A stretch of 64,000 bases of DNA from a virus. The position numbers were made by a program, and so were the translations under genes. The notes beneath the pieces are model-generated. The model did no database searches. It was not told the origin of the DNA and saw only the letters and a program-made list of their open reading frames with translations. The stretch is from positions 1 through 64,000 of the IMG/VR virus record IMGVR_UViG_3300033146_000946, one strand, 5' to 3'. The first letter of the stretch is position 1. Each line of letters opens with the position of its first letter. Shown here piece after piece: positions 41,501 through 49,517 of the stretch.

Positions 41501-41786
41501 AGGTTGGGCTCCACAATTATTAAGAGCACAAGATGCGATGGATAGAATGCCAGATCCAAATATTAATCAAATTAATTTTAATGAAAATAATGCAGATATG
41601 ATGGATCCAGGTACAGTAAAAGGAGCAATAATGAATATGTTACATTCGATGGGATTAAAAGGTAGAGTTACAGTATTTATAAATAATCATGTAGATGGTG
41701 GATCAAATAAAGCAACTATAACATTACAGCATAATAGAGTGCAAGAAATTCGTGATGCTGTTGATTTTAGAGAGAGGTATATGTAA
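35505..41786 (+). CDS. giant tape-measure-like protein with embedded PD-(D/E)XK nuclease
   Basis: The product has 2093 residues. Position straight after the chaperones, an amphipathic N-terminus (residues 25-60) and Gly/Ala-rich membrane-like segments at about 1098-1130 (GALIGGALRMAGGPGAMIGG) and 1795-1830 suggest a tape-measure or ejected protein. At about 1480-1600 lies a RecB/Cas4-like nuclease signature: H1493/H1495 in YGTHAHEAIQNWL, D1527 in SGHIDGVIRD, E1543-x-K1545 in ALEIKTI and Q1565xxxY1569 in QLNFYLHEM. The order and the 16-residue D to ExK spacing fit the family. The rest has no recognised domain. The enzyme could act on host or phage DNA during entry, or on packaged DNA. The next giant gene overlaps by one base. 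Confidence 0.75.
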   Translation: MSHYDPYQDNNDSYYNPQSNVNNKESVVHSIGSAIGETAKSLVGQLIVHTVVKSVGKLAGRGIANAQRSRATMRLKQKNLSSSQRSMYQRLSKAETFTDVLSARSKTFDRVRTNAWRQKSKNILEKRENVYNRLKTRNPIGAEAYKVKSAFKNSDTFMAVAMHNVGESILEGSIIGYAYDAATGQLGHMGVRDDLSTWNLPGHAVNYAKYMVKNAVNFGVMGNLGNIKRFGQAGAANVGKNFLKHNKGFEDAVLGFASKVSNVRYKGAMKHGSDTDYKAQAFQHEINDSLLKKVKDNVGAALSTYTDTIAPMMHESLHKPFQRKPTKTPQPTATQSAVKFQDKVKHGLDQVKNSFEHKRNERANRLSKDVDKGGFAIADVLSDMGARSNNQSVLTQHGNSKQAIDEMLMNQKSSRGFLAQMFGLQQTSLKDTLTKDKIADIAHGISKFTDTKEEMLIRQLGNVKVGNTFFKKGKFNVDMNYMNPLNVVKRGMANILQSNAKMLYKLPMVGKSLSLGAITMSDTILGTEYNAFSFNNTGTGFGFVVGTKGGPKQIDDLLREPGILKQGSNTSGVNVHMVNDKLYAIDGATITKLDSYNVAIKETSPASKSLSEMKKHDMEEYLYQNAKNTVPTSKSEAIAAYANNIKKQRDGLGFFGKLSAAVSWDKLSSSNAMQGLKEIFNMKIMPNGQVHSVKQQLYDQMVGSFYGKDPIFNKQEMMSVGRTMLESTEHHLANVINRPHVIKQLAERSSGFMNKNNLGWMWDDTEFVQLLREGRAPNGVIDKDFYKTFLSDDESKALYHTVIQNPRRAKKHITRDRVGARPDLDALTQLRTKFAMNGLGKVEGVDRMLSGADFLHRQGLISHSEATAMKLHGKLNTMFAKSKTYFGELDPEIVDLTEMQKLFKGKKDGVIIKQNELLDYVMQDEMRKPSLVYSKARLADTLYRNPDAPMFGLARDTTQAIGISYKSDSDKNMAMGLKVLNVGANRVSHLVSDTFNAVGIGGFEYDNFRYGTGMSGSFKYLANTAGKVAAAAFAYKAIDAAVASAPVFDQTGLQDGITGFLADNVATTHLIASKALNFTGVAGAGRYLEGLMPGFTSSAPGALIGGALRMAGGPGAMIGGAIHGAIWNRMLSAYMPDFTKTYEQLQKEYSGEEEVAIVEGKGWLLGTTPFQGNKIVGYKPNWYVEAKSRWKASDTLYGSEFRKLIHEPLPGIGANIGDIIDPYYMERKHFFDRPYPVTGGFLDEVPVFGPLIDATLGKIFKPKKLMHQKFLNGDSSIEHSEVTAMPVIPMSEQSVHMRSASPMKTTSRHIRSNFMGAWVYPGDHASSAQMIADDYMAGFENMMGLVGFAGGVGRTNLVEHERVVPTLETAGRMASMTRSYNDMALGGIGTLSEAMRRFVGKPDHRKVGVNPIPNMLPNFLPGRFLTGDPYEKIMKGELRLPGTAYERTHDINYAMPGRASMFGGNLKDIVAYFTGHKSPLLKEEHDILEYGTHAHEAIQNWLKAENILISAENLVYDTRNNVSGHIDGVIRDGTGGGGRRALEIKTISAKGLKKLSGPKNQHVGQLNFYLHEMKMKKGTILYVNRDNPAEFKVYEINYNRDRYTKDLQKIHQARKIASGMIAQSKTGISKGFSYSWTDRLNILADVAPASKEFKEAKWIVEQQIKNGMMDERGMNKYRKALKHRQATLRTYELYPTRFRGQILSPDAEYNRQNENYNIKAGAEYSLPERIVGAVWEEFLNTNTFLTNKFFAFKDPLEHYSEYQVYGKEYTPWTDPYGSFVKPRIDRVLGSTDPFKGAIAGSIDGAYLFGGSPMAAVGAFVGAAVGGVNGIMKRQQRWLPGNIKTERQINDYFDTLEYYKNERMATLSYGMEYDRYKNAANATFHSLIQNESTDYTNIYRSAYTSEKPYLSAWLNETNPERQEEILKIVPERLGNVLVSHWQKEGSKVNTEDHIDKMSAGLLQKHNPEYDMRMLDPMLRTEDIKLKAINNAGLNAHDFGLGWAPQLLRAQDAMDRMPDPNINQINFNENNADMMDPGTVKGAIMNMLHSMGLKGRVTVFINNHVDGGSNKATITLQHNRVQEIRDAVDFRERYM

Positions 41787-44700
41787 TGCCAATAACTGAA
41801 ATTTTAGGTGAAGAAATTGAAAATGATAATGATAGAGTAAACTGGTTTGGTAGAGTAATGGTTGGTGGTATGTCTGTTTTAGGACTTGTTGCTATTGCTA
41901 ATAAGATTGGTGGTCCTACAGGTAAAGCTATAAAATTATCAGTTGGTGATCAATTAGAAGAAGAAGTAATAGATGCTGTTAATAAATATGGAAGACAAGC
42001 TGATAAATTAAAATCACCAAGTAGTTTAAAACATAAATTACCAATTAATGGAAAATTAGAAGTAGTTGGAAAATTACCATCAGAACAAGCAATTTCTAAA
42101 TTTGAACGTGTAGTAAATTCTCAAGATAAAATAAACAAAATGATGGAGACACCAACATCATTATATAATAAAATACATGAACTTGAGCGTTCTATTTCTA
42201 CTGTTATTAATGGTGTTGAAAATGGTGATCCTATGATGAAACAGATTAACGCATTACATGGAATAGTTTCAGCTAAAGTTAGGACAAAAGATGCTAAATC
42301 TGATGCTAATAATTATTTATTAATGGCAACCAAAATAAATGCAATGAGAGATTATAGTACTACTGATGTTAAAGGTGAATTAGCACAATATTTAGATGAA
42401 GATATCTGGTATGATAATTTCTTAACTGAAATGAAACCATCTGATATGATTAAATGGAATCAAAATAATGAAACTTTAATAAAAAGTGATACATCATATG
42501 CTAAAAAATATTATAAACAATTACAAAATTTAGAAAAAGAAATTTTAGCTAATAAAATTGCTAGTTCTGCTAATAGTAATAAAGCATTAGAGCTAACACA
42601 TAATAAATTATATGTAAAAGATGCTTTTATGCCTGTTGGTGATTTATTAAATGATGCAGCAGGTTATGTAATAAATGTTACTAATAAATCTATCGAATTA
42701 TTTTCATCTGATTTTAGTAATAATAAAATGAGTGTTGGAGAAATAAAACAAGTAATCGATAAATCTATATCTAAAAACGTTGGATTAAAATCACAATACG
42801 GATCAGAATTAAGTGATATAGCTCATTTATTAGATCAATTTAAAACTATGAGTAATGGTAAAATTACTAATGTTAAAATGACTTATAAAACCACAGAACA
42901 AAGAGGTGTTGAAAAAGCATATGTTGTAATTAATATAGATAGAAAATATGGAAATAATAATACTAGATCATTTTCTATGAATATACCATTAGTTGATAAA
43001 TTTAATATTGTACCAGATATAACTAATACATCACATTTTGGATATGGTGTTGCAGGTATAATAGAATCATTACCAGGAACAAATAAACCAGCTACAGCAA
43101 TAGATATATCTACTTATTATATGAGAACTGTTAAAGATATGTTAACTCAATCTATAATGAGTGAGGTATTATTTACTGATGAAGAATCATTTAATGATGT
43201 ACAAAAAAAATTAAGAAGACCATTATTAGCAATTCAAGATCAATTAAGTGCATTAAATGGTGAAGCTAGAGATATTTTTGCTACAGGAATGTATATACCA
43301 AAAACGCATTTAGATTTAATTGCTGATAAAACAGGTAGTAAAAAAAGACAATTAGCTGATGGTGCTAAAACAATAATAAATATGTTTAATGATAGTAAAA
43401 GAAATACTAATAATGATGTATCTATTGTTTTAGACTTAGAAACAATTCAATTATTAGGAAATGGTTCAGGAAGATATATGTCTGTAAGAAATACTACTTC
43501 AATTTGGTCTGTAGGTTTTTCTATTTTTAAAGGTAATGAATTAATAGATGGTGATCAGATTTCTTCTATGCATGCTTTAAAAGAGCATGATTTATTACGA
43601 GCATATGAAGTTGATAAAGTTGATAAAGGATATATAGCTAGGATGATTGATGAAAATCCTAATATCCGTAAATTTGCTAGATTTGCACAGAAAACAGTTG
43701 GCGGTTCAACTGGTGATGATTCAGTAAGTTTAGCTATAGCATTAAAAAAACATATAGAAATGGTACTAGATGAATCAAACGGATCATTATCTAAAGTAAC
43801 AACAATGCCAGGTATGGGAAATTTTTCAAGTTCAGTTGAATTTGCTCAATCTTTTGTTAAAATGTTGAAAGCTAAAATACGAGATTTACAAGATACTTTA
43901 CAACCAGGAGCAAAGATCACACTTGAAACTGCAAATGGTACTGATTTCGATATAAGATTATTAGAAACATTAACTGGTGATATGGGTTCTATAAGAGATA
44001 TGGTTGAATTTAAAGATATAACTAATGTAAGTAGAACTATGAAATTTGGTAAAAAAGGTATGTTAGGTGATCAGTTAATGCATATCGTTAACCAGTTAGC
44101 ATGGGATCAAGGATATGATAAAGAACATTTTAATGTAGAAGCTAATCCATTAGAAGCATTAAAACAATTACAAAAGAATGGATTAATGAAAACTAATAAA
44201 AATGGTGGTGATATATTAAAATTTGTTGGCGGTAAAATAAAAGGTAATATGGGTTTACATAATTCAGCATTATTAGATACTGTAATGACAAAAGCTGCAG
44301 TTATATTAGCTGAGAATGTAATTGCTAAAGATACTAGTCATGTAGATAAAGCATATGAAATTTTAAATTTATTAGAAAAATATCAAAGAAAAGATTATGA
44401 AGCAACTATTGCTGATTATATGGAATCATCTTTAGGAGTAATAAATGGTAAACAAGTAACTAAATCTGGTATTAGTATGCAACATCGTGTTGATAATTAT
44501 TATACACATTTTAACGTAGCTGATGTTATGCCATTATTAGCAAATAATCCAGTATCTAAACAAGCAAATCAATATTTAAGACATGGTTGGTTTCAAAAAA
44601 ATGTTAAAGCTGCATATTGGCGATATGGAAAAATGATTACATCTCCAATAGAAGAAGTAGCTACAGATTTAGCATATAGAACTACAGGATTTGATAAAAA

Positions 44701-47700
44701 TAGATTTGCTAATAAAGTTATATTAAATACAGCATATACAATTGGTGGATATGGTATGCAATCTGGATATAGTGCTATACCTAAATTTATAGATGATGAA
44801 TTTGATCAAATGTTATATAATCAAAAACGAGTTCAATTTAATTTTGCTGATACTGATTTTCCAGATGCATCTATGTCTAATACTATTAGAGAAGTATATG
44901 ATAAAGCTATGGTTAGAGCTCGTAAAATGATGAGTGATAAAGGATTAGGTCCAGTTAAAAGTAAGCATAAAATATCCAAAAGTGTATTAGAAGAAGCATT
45001 TAGAATAGAATTAGGAAATATACAAAATAAAGAATCTTTGATATTAGATCCAGAAAACCCAATACATCAAAATATTATGTTTGGTGATGGTAAATTAAAT
45101 ATTAAACAAAATACTCCAGGAAAATTAGTAGGTATTGAATTAGGTGGTGATATTAATAATGATAAACCAGCTTCAATGTTATTATTATTTGATTATAAAT
45201 CTTCTTTAAATTTACAGATAGATCATTTACCAGATAATAAATCAGTTGTTACTAAATTACAACATGTAGATCAAGAAGTACTTAGAACTATGGGTAGAAA
45301 ATATACACATGGATTAATTGAATCACAAGTAGATATGCGTACAATAGAAAAAGGATATACTGGAGAATTACAAAGAAAAGCATTATTAAAAATAATAGGA
45401 CATGTTAATAAAATAGGTCATATTGGGTCATCAGATGCATCTAAGAGAGTATGGACTGATTCAGAAAAATTTGCATCTGATAAAATAATGAAAAAAGTAA
45501 TATCATTGTTTAAAGAAAAAGCTGCAACAGATGGTATGCATGTTGGATCTATTGATGAAGAAAATGGTTTTAAATCATTTATATTTGGTGCATTAAAACC
45601 AGGAACAGTAGATGTTAAAGAACAAATGAATATGTTATCTACTATTAAAATGTCGGATATTATGGATATATTTGGTGAAGCAGGTGGTGATCTCATACAT
45701 GATTATAAAAGTTTAAAAGAATATTATGGTTTATTTAGTAATGATGGTATAATTGAAACTGCTCATAATATCGATTCAAAATTAGTAGCTAAAGGCTTTT
45801 CAGAAAAAGGTACAAAAGAAGGAGATTTATTAGAACAAATGTTAAATATGGATGATACTATAAAAGAAAATAAAGCATTAATAAATCCATTTCAAGCAGC
45901 TGCTAATAAATATAATAGAAAGCATGGTGATAGTGCATTACAAAAAAAATTACAAGGATACATTGATGCTAATGATTTACAATCTGCTGATAATTTAATT
46001 AAGAAATTAAAAATTGGAAAATTATTTCAAGCAGTAGGTGATATGAGTGCAGTTAATAGAAATATTATGGCTGGTAAAACTGGAGATGAAAGGTTTGATA
46101 AATTAATGGGTATTGTTGTTCCTACTATTCATCACTTTAGTGATTCTCAATCTATGAAACAAAAACAAGTTAATAAAACTATTAAATTTCGAGCTAATTA
46201 TTTTGATACAATTTTTCATGAAAATTATTTACCAGAAAGAGTAAAACAAGTATTAGCATCAAGTCAAGGTTGGAAAGCTGACAAAGCAGGTTTAGATTTA
46301 GTTAAAACATCTCGTGCAGTTATAGACATGTTTAAAAATAATAATCTTAGTAAATTAATGACTAATTATAGTTTAAATCAACAACAAATGTTAGATATCA
46401 TTGGTAATCCACTAACTAATAAACAAATAGATAGAGCATTAGAAAGATTAAGTTTAGCTGATGGTAAAAGTTCAAAGAGAAAAGCTGCTATAATTAGTGA
46501 AGTAATAGATAGTATTAAAAAAACAGGAACAACTATATCATTAGAAGAAGAAGAAGAAATAAGATCTAGAAGTATTAATTATTTTAAAGATAAATTGATT
46601 GCAACTAAAAACAGACCTTCTTCTTTATCAGCTACCGAAGCATTACATGTAATATCTTTAAGTGAAGATCAAAATGCTAAAGTAGTTGGTTTAAAATTTT
46701 ATGAATATAAAGAACTTGATAAAGATACAGGAAAATTAGTATCTAAAGTTATATCAAAAGAAACTAGAGCTAAATTAATTAAAAAAGGTATTAGTAAAGA
46801 TCAATTCAAATCATGGGGTGGACAAATTAGATTTGATTTAGAAGATATGATATCTAGATTGAATGAAAAAGAATCTGATCCATTTAATCTACGTCAATTT
46901 ATTGATCATTTTTCACATCTTAAAAATACACCTGGTCGTGCTGATAATAGAATCTTTAATGTCAAAGAAGTTAATGGTAGAAAAATAATTGAAATGAACG
47001 CATTAGTTATGCCAATGTTTAGTGATATTAGAAATGTATTCAATCAAATTGGTGATGTTGAAGGTTATGGTGTTGCTACAAAAGAATTTAAATTAATGCA
47101 AGAAGTCGCTAATGGTTTAAAAGATTATGCTAATTCCTTTATTGATGGTAAAGGTAATAATTCTATGAATAATAGAACTGGTGACGACTTAGCTTTTAAC
47201 TATTTCCAAATGTTAGGTGGAATTATGAATTTTGGAAAAGATTCACAATTATTTGATGCTGTTAAAAAATTCCATTTAGTAGGTAGTAGACATACATATG
47301 GTGTAAGTGATCAACATGTATTATTAGCACAATATACCTTAAAAGGAATAGATGGTAAAAGTACTGGTTCAAAACAAAGAATGTTAGATTTTTTCAAAAA
47401 AAATAATATGGATGCTTCACAACAAAGTGCATTTATGGATCAGATAAGAAGTGTAGCTTTATCTGATGGACATACAGCATTAGTAAATGCTGAAGATTTT
47501 TTTGGTGATAATATAAAAGTAAATACAGGTAATGGTAAAAGTATGACTTTTGGTCAAATGTTATCTGATGCAAAAGCTAATGATAAACATTTATATAATG
47601 AATTATTAAAAATTCAAAATGGTAGAGCAACTATGCCAGGTTTCACTGGTAGATATCCTATCCCATCAGCTGGAGAACTTGGATTATCTATGGTTAATAT

Positions 47701-49291
47701 TTTAGGTCTTAGTAGAGAAGTGATGGATTTTTTAGGTATGAGTACTGATATGACATATTTTAATTCTGTTATAGCTGAAGCTCGTAAAGCTGATACTGAT
47801 GGTGATGAAACTGAGTTAATGCAATTAGGATATAGAACAATCGAACATTTAAATGAAATGAGAGCAGCAACAAAAGAATCACATGCTAGAACTGTAGGTA
47901 GTCATGGACTTCAATATCTTATTAATGAATATAATAGAAGTGGTGCATTAATAGGTAAGGAAATGAAAGGTGGTGTAGAATATTATAAAGTTGGTAAATT
48001 AGCACCTAATGGTTCAATGATTGAAGAATTAGTTACAAAAGATGAATATTTTAATAAATTTGATTCAGGTATATCTAAAAATTTTAAAAAAATTCTTAGT
48101 CAAGACTGGATAGAAGGAACTAATATACATAATATAGCAAATGGTGTAGAACGTCATTTAGCAACAGGTGAAATTGGTACAGCTGCTCAATCATTAATTG
48201 GTTTAATTTCTAATACGATGAGTGAAAGAGTAAAAGATTTACATCGTTTAAATAAAATACTTCCTGATAATGTTCCAACTGATATAAACTTTTTGGATTC
48301 AATTCAATCAATAAAATTTGGTATGGCTAATATGCATCAAACTGCAATTGCTATGGGTAAACATAATACGTTTGAAAAAGCAATAAATTTAGCACATGCT
48401 ATTGGTTTCTGGGAATCAAAAGTTAATAATAAACAAGCTTCACGAGAACAAGTTCAAGCAGCTGAAAAAGCATGGATGCATAATTTTTATGATGATTGGG
48501 ATACAAAAAAATTAAATCCATATTGGGAAAAAAATGACGAAACAAGAGCATTTGTTCAAAAACAACAAGACTTATTTAATACTTTTAAAACTGCTATGCC
48601 ATTTATAGATCAAGTTTATAAAAAAGATCCACAAATAGGAAGATACTTAAAAAATGAAAGCGATTTATCTAGTGGTAAAATGGGAACAGATATTACTGCT
48701 GCATTATGGAATGAATCTATGGATCATGGTATTTATGATGATGCTATATCTCATATTAATTCATCAACTCGAGAAGCAACAGCAGAATTAATTCAACATG
48801 TAATAGATAAACAAAGTGGTGATTTTAAATATGATAATGGACCTACAAAACGAAGTAAAGCTTTTAATCATTTTTATACTAATAATAATATACATGTTAA
48901 AAATGCAATGATGCATGGTGGTAAATTTGCAGCTTTTGGTATGTTAGCAGTTGCAGCATTAAATATGTTTAAACCTATGGCTGGTACTGGAATTGATGCA
49001 CCAGGTGTACATAATAATTTTACTGCTAGTGAATTACAATTAGATAGAAGAATAGCTATAGATCAAGTTGATGCATCTTTTAGTAAAGAAGCATTTGCTT
49101 ATATGAATGATCAAGATTCAACTGCTAGAGAAAAAAAATCATTATATGGTGCTACACAATTAGCAATATATGATAATTTAATTAGACCAGAACCTACTCA
49201 TAAACAATTTAGAAGTAATCTTAATATACAACAGATAAATAGAATGACTTATATTGGTCCATTTGGTAATTCTAATTTTGATAGTAGGTAA
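41786..49291 (+). CDS. giant virion protein with DnaQ-like exonuclease and RNA-polymerase-like DxDGD signatures
   Basis: The product has 2501 residues. Region 545-835 matches DnaQ-like DEDDh 3'-5' exonucleases: ExoI D550-L-E552 in SIVLDLETIQLL with SIWSVGFSIFKG after it, ExoII D722 in TANGTDFDIRLLETL, ExoIII H825/D831 in LHNSALLDTV. The H-D spacing is 6 rather than 5 and the gaps between motifs are larger than usual. At about 1955-2010, GRYPIPSAGELG is followed by ADTDGDETEL with D2003, D2005 and D2007, the RxP ... DxDGD layout of the catalytic double-psi barrel in cellular-type and crAss-like virion RNA polymerases. A Gly/Ala-rich hydrophobic segment lies near residues 2380-2400. It is probably packaged and injected. 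Both enzyme calls rest on short motifs. Confidence 0.65.
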   Translation: MPITEILGEEIENDNDRVNWFGRVMVGGMSVLGLVAIANKIGGPTGKAIKLSVGDQLEEEVIDAVNKYGRQADKLKSPSSLKHKLPINGKLEVVGKLPSEQAISKFERVVNSQDKINKMMETPTSLYNKIHELERSISTVINGVENGDPMMKQINALHGIVSAKVRTKDAKSDANNYLLMATKINAMRDYSTTDVKGELAQYLDEDIWYDNFLTEMKPSDMIKWNQNNETLIKSDTSYAKKYYKQLQNLEKEILANKIASSANSNKALELTHNKLYVKDAFMPVGDLLNDAAGYVINVTNKSIELFSSDFSNNKMSVGEIKQVIDKSISKNVGLKSQYGSELSDIAHLLDQFKTMSNGKITNVKMTYKTTEQRGVEKAYVVINIDRKYGNNNTRSFSMNIPLVDKFNIVPDITNTSHFGYGVAGIIESLPGTNKPATAIDISTYYMRTVKDMLTQSIMSEVLFTDEESFNDVQKKLRRPLLAIQDQLSALNGEARDIFATGMYIPKTHLDLIADKTGSKKRQLADGAKTIINMFNDSKRNTNNDVSIVLDLETIQLLGNGSGRYMSVRNTTSIWSVGFSIFKGNELIDGDQISSMHALKEHDLLRAYEVDKVDKGYIARMIDENPNIRKFARFAQKTVGGSTGDDSVSLAIALKKHIEMVLDESNGSLSKVTTMPGMGNFSSSVEFAQSFVKMLKAKIRDLQDTLQPGAKITLETANGTDFDIRLLETLTGDMGSIRDMVEFKDITNVSRTMKFGKKGMLGDQLMHIVNQLAWDQGYDKEHFNVEANPLEALKQLQKNGLMKTNKNGGDILKFVGGKIKGNMGLHNSALLDTVMTKAAVILAENVIAKDTSHVDKAYEILNLLEKYQRKDYEATIADYMESSLGVINGKQVTKSGISMQHRVDNYYTHFNVADVMPLLANNPVSKQANQYLRHGWFQKNVKAAYWRYGKMITSPIEEVATDLAYRTTGFDKNRFANKVILNTAYTIGGYGMQSGYSAIPKFIDDEFDQMLYNQKRVQFNFADTDFPDASMSNTIREVYDKAMVRARKMMSDKGLGPVKSKHKISKSVLEEAFRIELGNIQNKESLILDPENPIHQNIMFGDGKLNIKQNTPGKLVGIELGGDINNDKPASMLLLFDYKSSLNLQIDHLPDNKSVVTKLQHVDQEVLRTMGRKYTHGLIESQVDMRTIEKGYTGELQRKALLKIIGHVNKIGHIGSSDASKRVWTDSEKFASDKIMKKVISLFKEKAATDGMHVGSIDEENGFKSFIFGALKPGTVDVKEQMNMLSTIKMSDIMDIFGEAGGDLIHDYKSLKEYYGLFSNDGIIETAHNIDSKLVAKGFSEKGTKEGDLLEQMLNMDDTIKENKALINPFQAAANKYNRKHGDSALQKKLQGYIDANDLQSADNLIKKLKIGKLFQAVGDMSAVNRNIMAGKTGDERFDKLMGIVVPTIHHFSDSQSMKQKQVNKTIKFRANYFDTIFHENYLPERVKQVLASSQGWKADKAGLDLVKTSRAVIDMFKNNNLSKLMTNYSLNQQQMLDIIGNPLTNKQIDRALERLSLADGKSSKRKAAIISEVIDSIKKTGTTISLEEEEEIRSRSINYFKDKLIATKNRPSSLSATEALHVISLSEDQNAKVVGLKFYEYKELDKDTGKLVSKVISKETRAKLIKKGISKDQFKSWGGQIRFDLEDMISRLNEKESDPFNLRQFIDHFSHLKNTPGRADNRIFNVKEVNGRKIIEMNALVMPMFSDIRNVFNQIGDVEGYGVATKEFKLMQEVANGLKDYANSFIDGKGNNSMNNRTGDDLAFNYFQMLGGIMNFGKDSQLFDAVKKFHLVGSRHTYGVSDQHVLLAQYTLKGIDGKSTGSKQRMLDFFKKNNMDASQQSAFMDQIRSVALSDGHTALVNAEDFFGDNIKVNTGNGKSMTFGQMLSDAKANDKHLYNELLKIQNGRATMPGFTGRYPIPSAGELGLSMVNILGLSREVMDFLGMSTDMTYFNSVIAEARKADTDGDETELMQLGYRTIEHLNEMRAATKESHARTVGSHGLQYLINEYNRSGALIGKEMKGGVEYYKVGKLAPNGSMIEELVTKDEYFNKFDSGISKNFKKILSQDWIEGTNIHNIANGVERHLATGEIGTAAQSLIGLISNTMSERVKDLHRLNKILPDNVPTDINFLDSIQSIKFGMANMHQTAIAMGKHNTFEKAINLAHAIGFWESKVNNKQASREQVQAAEKAWMHNFYDDWDTKKLNPYWEKNDETRAFVQKQQDLFNTFKTAMPFIDQVYKKDPQIGRYLKNESDLSSGKMGTDITAALWNESMDHGIYDDAISHINSSTREATAELIQHVIDKQSGDFKYDNGPTKRSKAFNHFYTNNNIHVKNAMMHGGKFAAFGMLAVAALNMFKPMAGTGIDAPGVHNNFTASELQLDRRIAIDQVDASFSKEAFAYMNDQDSTAREKKSLYGATQLAIYDNLIRPEPTHKQFRSNLNIQQINRMTYIGPFGNSNFDSR

Positions 49292-49303
49292 TATATTAAA
49301 GAT

Positions 49304-49312
49304 ACTATACTA
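49304..49312 (+). promoter_or_regulatory. ACTATACTA promoter-like element upstream of 49333
   Basis: GATACTATACTATATTCAAAAAGG lies in the 41-base gap after the 2501-residue gene, 29 bases before ATG 49333. It could drive the baseplate operon separately from the giant proteins. Confidence 0.55.
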
Positions 49313-49332
49313 TATTCAAAAAGGACTATAAT

Positions 49333-49506
49333 ATGAGTATAATAGAAACTAATATCGTAGTAGATATAAATGACCCAAATGTAACACCACAAATAATAGC
49401 TCAATTAGAATCAATATTATCAAGTATAAATGGTAAACCCGTGGAAGTTAATGTAATAAATATGGATGATCCCATATCTATGAGTCCATTAAATTATAAA
49501 GTATAA
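49333..49506 (+). CDS. small protein between two giant genes (57 aa)
   Basis: ATG 49333 follows AAAAAGGAC-type sequence and the frame ends at TAA 49504-49506. The product has 57 residues: a short strand (IETNIVVDIND), a helix (PQIIAQLESILSSIN), a strand (VEVNVINMDD) and a short tail, a neat beta-alpha-beta layout. A promoter-like element is directly upstream and the next gene starts 12 bases later. Coding appearance and fit are good. Function unknown; possibly a baseplate assembly factor. Confidence 0.6.
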   Translation: MSIIETNIVVDINDPNVTPQIIAQLESILSSINGKPVEVNVINMDDPISMSPLNYKV

Positions 49507-49517
49507 AGGTAAAATAT

